Of a DNA stretch of 52,574 nucleotides, positions 50,727-52,574 are shown piece by piece. The DNA lies in the NCBI GenBank assembly GCA_020847765.1, contig JADLBJ010000129.1, forward strand, positions 1 to 52,574, read 5' to 3'. The DNA comes from Dehalococcoidia bacterium (GTDB lineage: Bacteria; Chloroflexota; Dehalococcoidia; Tepidiformales; Tepidiformaceae). The position numbers and the translations under genes are program-made. The notes beneath the pieces are model-generated. The model searched no databases. It was not told the origin of the DNA and worked only from the letters and a program-made list of their open reading frames with translations. Position 1 is the first letter of the stretch. Each line of letters starts with the position of its first letter.

Positions 50727-50732
50727 AGCGTA
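50727..50732 (-). promoter_or_regulatory. -10-like box for a leaderless pyrE transcript
   Basis: TACGCT on the minus strand, 6 nt before the GTG at 50720. Confidence 0.35.
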
Positions 50733-50752
50733 GCGCCCGAGGCACCTTGCCG

Positions 50753-52574
50753 CTATCGCGCCGCCGCCGGGTCGAGCCGCAGCGTCGTCAGCGTTGGCTT
50801 CTCTTCCAGCTTCGGTGTCGCGTTCGGCGCGAGCCCAAACTCGCTCAGCGGCCAGTAGGAGAGCATGGCTTTGCCGATTATCATCTCCCGGGGCACGAGC
50901 CCCACCTGCGGGCTGCGACTGTCCAGGCTGTTGTCCCGGTTGTCCCCCATCACGAAATACTCGCCCGGCGGGATGACCTGCTTCGGCTTGTCGAAGTGCC
51001 AGGGGCTCTTGATGTACGGCTCCTCCAGGTAGCGGCCGTTGATATAGACCTTCCCCTGCACGATCTCGAGCGCCTCCCCCGGCAAGCCGATCACTCGCTT
51101 GATCAGATCGGTATCCGGGCGTTTCGGATCCTTCAAGACGACGATGTCGCCGCGTTCCGGCCCGTGGAAGACGTCCCTCTTCGGCGTGTCGCCGGGCTCA
51201 ACGAAGGGCAGGTAGCGGCTCAGCTTCTCGAGGTCGACCTGCGAGTACACCAGCTTGTTCACGATCAGGAACTGGCCGTTCTGGAGCGTCGGGTACATCG
51301 AGGTGCCGTCGACCTTGAAGTTCTGGAAGCTCGCCCGCACCGCCAGGAAGACGAGCAGCGCCAGCAATCCTGTCTCCACCAGCTCGCGCACCAGCGTGCG
51401 GCCGCGCGAACGGTCGCCGGCGATGCCGCCCGCGTCGTCCCCCGATCCGTCATAGCCCGCCTCGGTCTCCCAGGGGGGCCGCGGCTCCCCGCCGCCATCC
51501 TCCTCAGGCCCCCATTCGTCCTCGTTCTCGAACCCGGGGCGCCCGCCCGTCGGCGCCGTCGGCGGCATCCAGGTCAACGACCCCTCGCCTGAAGGCGACT
51601 GCTGCGGCGCTATCCCGCGGCTCGTCAGGAAGCCCACGCTCGGGCGCTCGCTCACCTCGTCCACGAGGTCGGCCGCATCCCGCCCGAGCAGCTCGGAGAA
51701 CCCGCCGTCCTGCTCGTCGGTCGGCGTCTGGCGCAGGCTCCGCTTCTCTTCGACGGTGGACGAGGCGTGCGCTTCGAACGCCCGGAGCACGATGTCCTGG
51801 TCGTTTGCGAAGTCCCAGGCGGCGTCCGCCGGCCGCGAGCGATGGGCGTCATCGCGGGCACTCGACGAAGGCGGCGCCATCGTCGGTGGCCTGACGACCG
51901 CGGCTGGATCGGTGGGTGGCGACGGAACCGGGACCTCGCCGCTGTTGCGGTACTGCCGGCCGCGATAGACCCCGACGTCCGCTCCACTCTCGTCGTACCC
52001 GCTTGCTGCGGCCACAGCGCTCCAGGGGTCGTCCTCACGTCCCTCGTCGGGCTGCTCCTTGTGATTCTCGTCAGCCGGCGCGACGTTCGTTGTCCAGTGG
52101 CTCGCCGCGCCGGGGTTCGCGGCCACTGGAGAAGCGAAAGGGACCGGTCCGTCACTTTCGCGACGTGCGGCGATAAAGGCTGCCCACGGGTCGTCGGTCG
52201 ACTCTTCGCTGTCGGCGTCGATGGCCGCCATGACGTCGCCCGGCTCCGCGTGGCCGGGTGGCGAGGCGTCGCGCGCCTCCGGCAACGGCTCGGCCGAGCT
52301 CACGGGCGTAGGCCAGAGCCCGTGCACCTGCGTGACCTGCGTCGCGACGTCGTCTGGTTCCTCGTCCCGCCAGTCGTTCGGGATGGCTGCTTCGGCGACG
52401 GGCTCCCCGTCTGCGTGCGTCTCCGCCATCGCCGGCGCGGGCGACCACGCCCACGGTGCCGCCTCCGCCTCTTCCGCGGGCTCCTCCGGGAGGTCGTCCC
52501 AGGCGTCGGACGCCGCCGCTTCGGCGACGGGCTCCCCGTCTGGGTGCGTCTCCGTCATCGCCGGCGCGGGCGAC
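50753..52574 (-). CDS. lepB: Signal peptidase I with long acidic repetitive N-terminal extension (5' end outside window)
   Basis: At least 607 residues; the frame is open to the window end, so the start is missing. The C-terminal ~190 residues are a complete signal peptidase I: membrane helix (TGLLALLVFLAVRASFQNF), catalytic Ser in VDGTSMYPTL, catalytic Lys in LIKRVIGLPGE, and VMGDNRDNSLDSRSPQVG. It cleaves signal peptides of exported proteins. The preceding ~400 residues are acidic, Pro/Ala/Asp-rich and probably disordered, with a 19-residue near-repeat (SPAPAM-ETH-DGEPVAEAA). An ATG at 52558 lies inside a repeat copy and is unlikely to be the true start. Confidence 0.88.
   Translation of the reverse strand, partial: SPAPAMTETHPDGEPVAEAAASDAWDDLPEEPAEEAEAAPWAWSPAPAMAETHADGEPVAEAAIPNDWRDEEPDDVATQVTQVHGLWPTPVSSAEPLPEARDASPPGHAEPGDVMAAIDADSEESTDDPWAAFIAARRESDGPVPFASPVAANPGAASHWTTNVAPADENHKEQPDEGREDDPWSAVAAASGYDESGADVGVYRGRQYRNSGEVPVPSPPTDPAAVVRPPTMAPPSSSARDDAHRSRPADAAWDFANDQDIVLRAFEAHASSTVEEKRSLRQTPTDEQDGGFSELLGRDAADLVDEVSERPSVGFLTSRGIAPQQSPSGEGSLTWMPPTAPTGGRPGFENEDEWGPEEDGGGEPRPPWETEAGYDGSGDDAGGIAGDRSRGRTLVRELVETGLLALLVFLAVRASFQNFKVDGTSMYPTLQNGQFLIVNKLVYSQVDLEKLSRYLPFVEPGDTPKRDVFHGPERGDIVVLKDPKRPDTDLIKRVIGLPGEALEIVQGKVYINGRYLEEPYIKSPWHFDKPKQVIPPGEYFVMGDNRDNSLDSRSPQVGLVPREMIIGKAMLSYWPLSEFGLAPNATPKLEEKPTLTTLRLDPAAAR
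52389..52574. repeat. Two 57-bp near-identical direct repeats inside the signal peptidase gene
   Basis: Copies at 52389-52445 and 52518-52574 differ at two bases and are spaced 129 nt (43 codons), so they keep frame. The second ends exactly at the window edge, so more copies may follow. Confidence 0.85.

Overview
This 52.6 kb window is very GC-rich bacterial chromosome. Coding is dense, third codon positions are strongly G/C, and GTG and one TTG start codons are used. I see no insertion sequences, phage genes, CRISPR arrays, rRNA or tRNA. The gene content points to an aerobic or facultative Chloroflexota-like bacterium, possibly near Dehalococcoidia: class F sortases, CaiB/BaiF CoA-transferases, LLM flavin oxidoreductases, rifampin-phosphotransferase-like swivel proteins, a thiolase-like/DUF35 pair, and Thr/Pro-rich envelope proteins. 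The lineage is an inference; no marker gene was compared.

Layout. 1-3.0 kb: the end of a type II DMSO-reductase-family molybdoenzyme operon (alpha C-terminus, four-cluster beta subunit, TorD-like chaperone) with no gamma subunit following. 3.0-6.7 kb: flavin-binding PNPOx-like protein, a swivel-domain phosphotransferase-like protein, a YbhB protein and an unusual Dabb-PASTA fusion. 6.9-10.9 kb: a tightly coupled operon of two ferredoxins, a Cys-containing hydrolase-like protein, a small Cys-rich protein, a PHP phosphoesterase and an AlbA_2-like protein. This is the best candidate for an undescribed redox system. 11.1-12.4 kb: rplJ-rplL with a recognisable promoter, L10 leader, attenuator-like hairpin and terminator, away from rpoBC. 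12.4-16.3 kb: a penicillin-binding protein whose start overlaps that of a divergent lipoprotein, then PAP2. 16.4-25.5 kb: LLM oxidoreductase, recQ, sensor kinase, ruvB-ridA, two divergent enoyl-CoA hydratases, folE and a DUF1232 protein. 25.6-30.6 kb: a second swivel protein, a winged-helix regulator overlapping purE, a methyltransferase and a CoA-transferase.

30.6-34.4 kb is an envelope cluster: RodZ-like HTH membrane protein, secreted anchored protein, two class F sortases and a 58-aa small protein. 34.4-44.3 kb holds lipid/acyl-CoA and general metabolism (MBL hydrolase, acyl-CoA dehydrogenase, MFS transporter, SDR, nitroreductase, ROK kinase, CAP-domain protein) and an 811-aa double CoA-transferase whose first half lacks the catalytic Asp. 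44.5-48.3 kb: secreted hypothetical, PIG-L deacetylase, degenerate receiver, DUF35 and a thiolase-like protein without its nucleophilic Cys. 48.4-52.6 kb: folP-dinB pair, pyrE, and a signal peptidase I with a long repetitive N-terminal extension that runs off the window.

A recurrent signal is a TANNNT box 6-8 nt before a start codon that lacks a Shine-Dalgarno sequence (recQ, ruvB, ROK kinase, double CoA-transferase, dinB-like, pyrE), which suggests leaderless transcripts.
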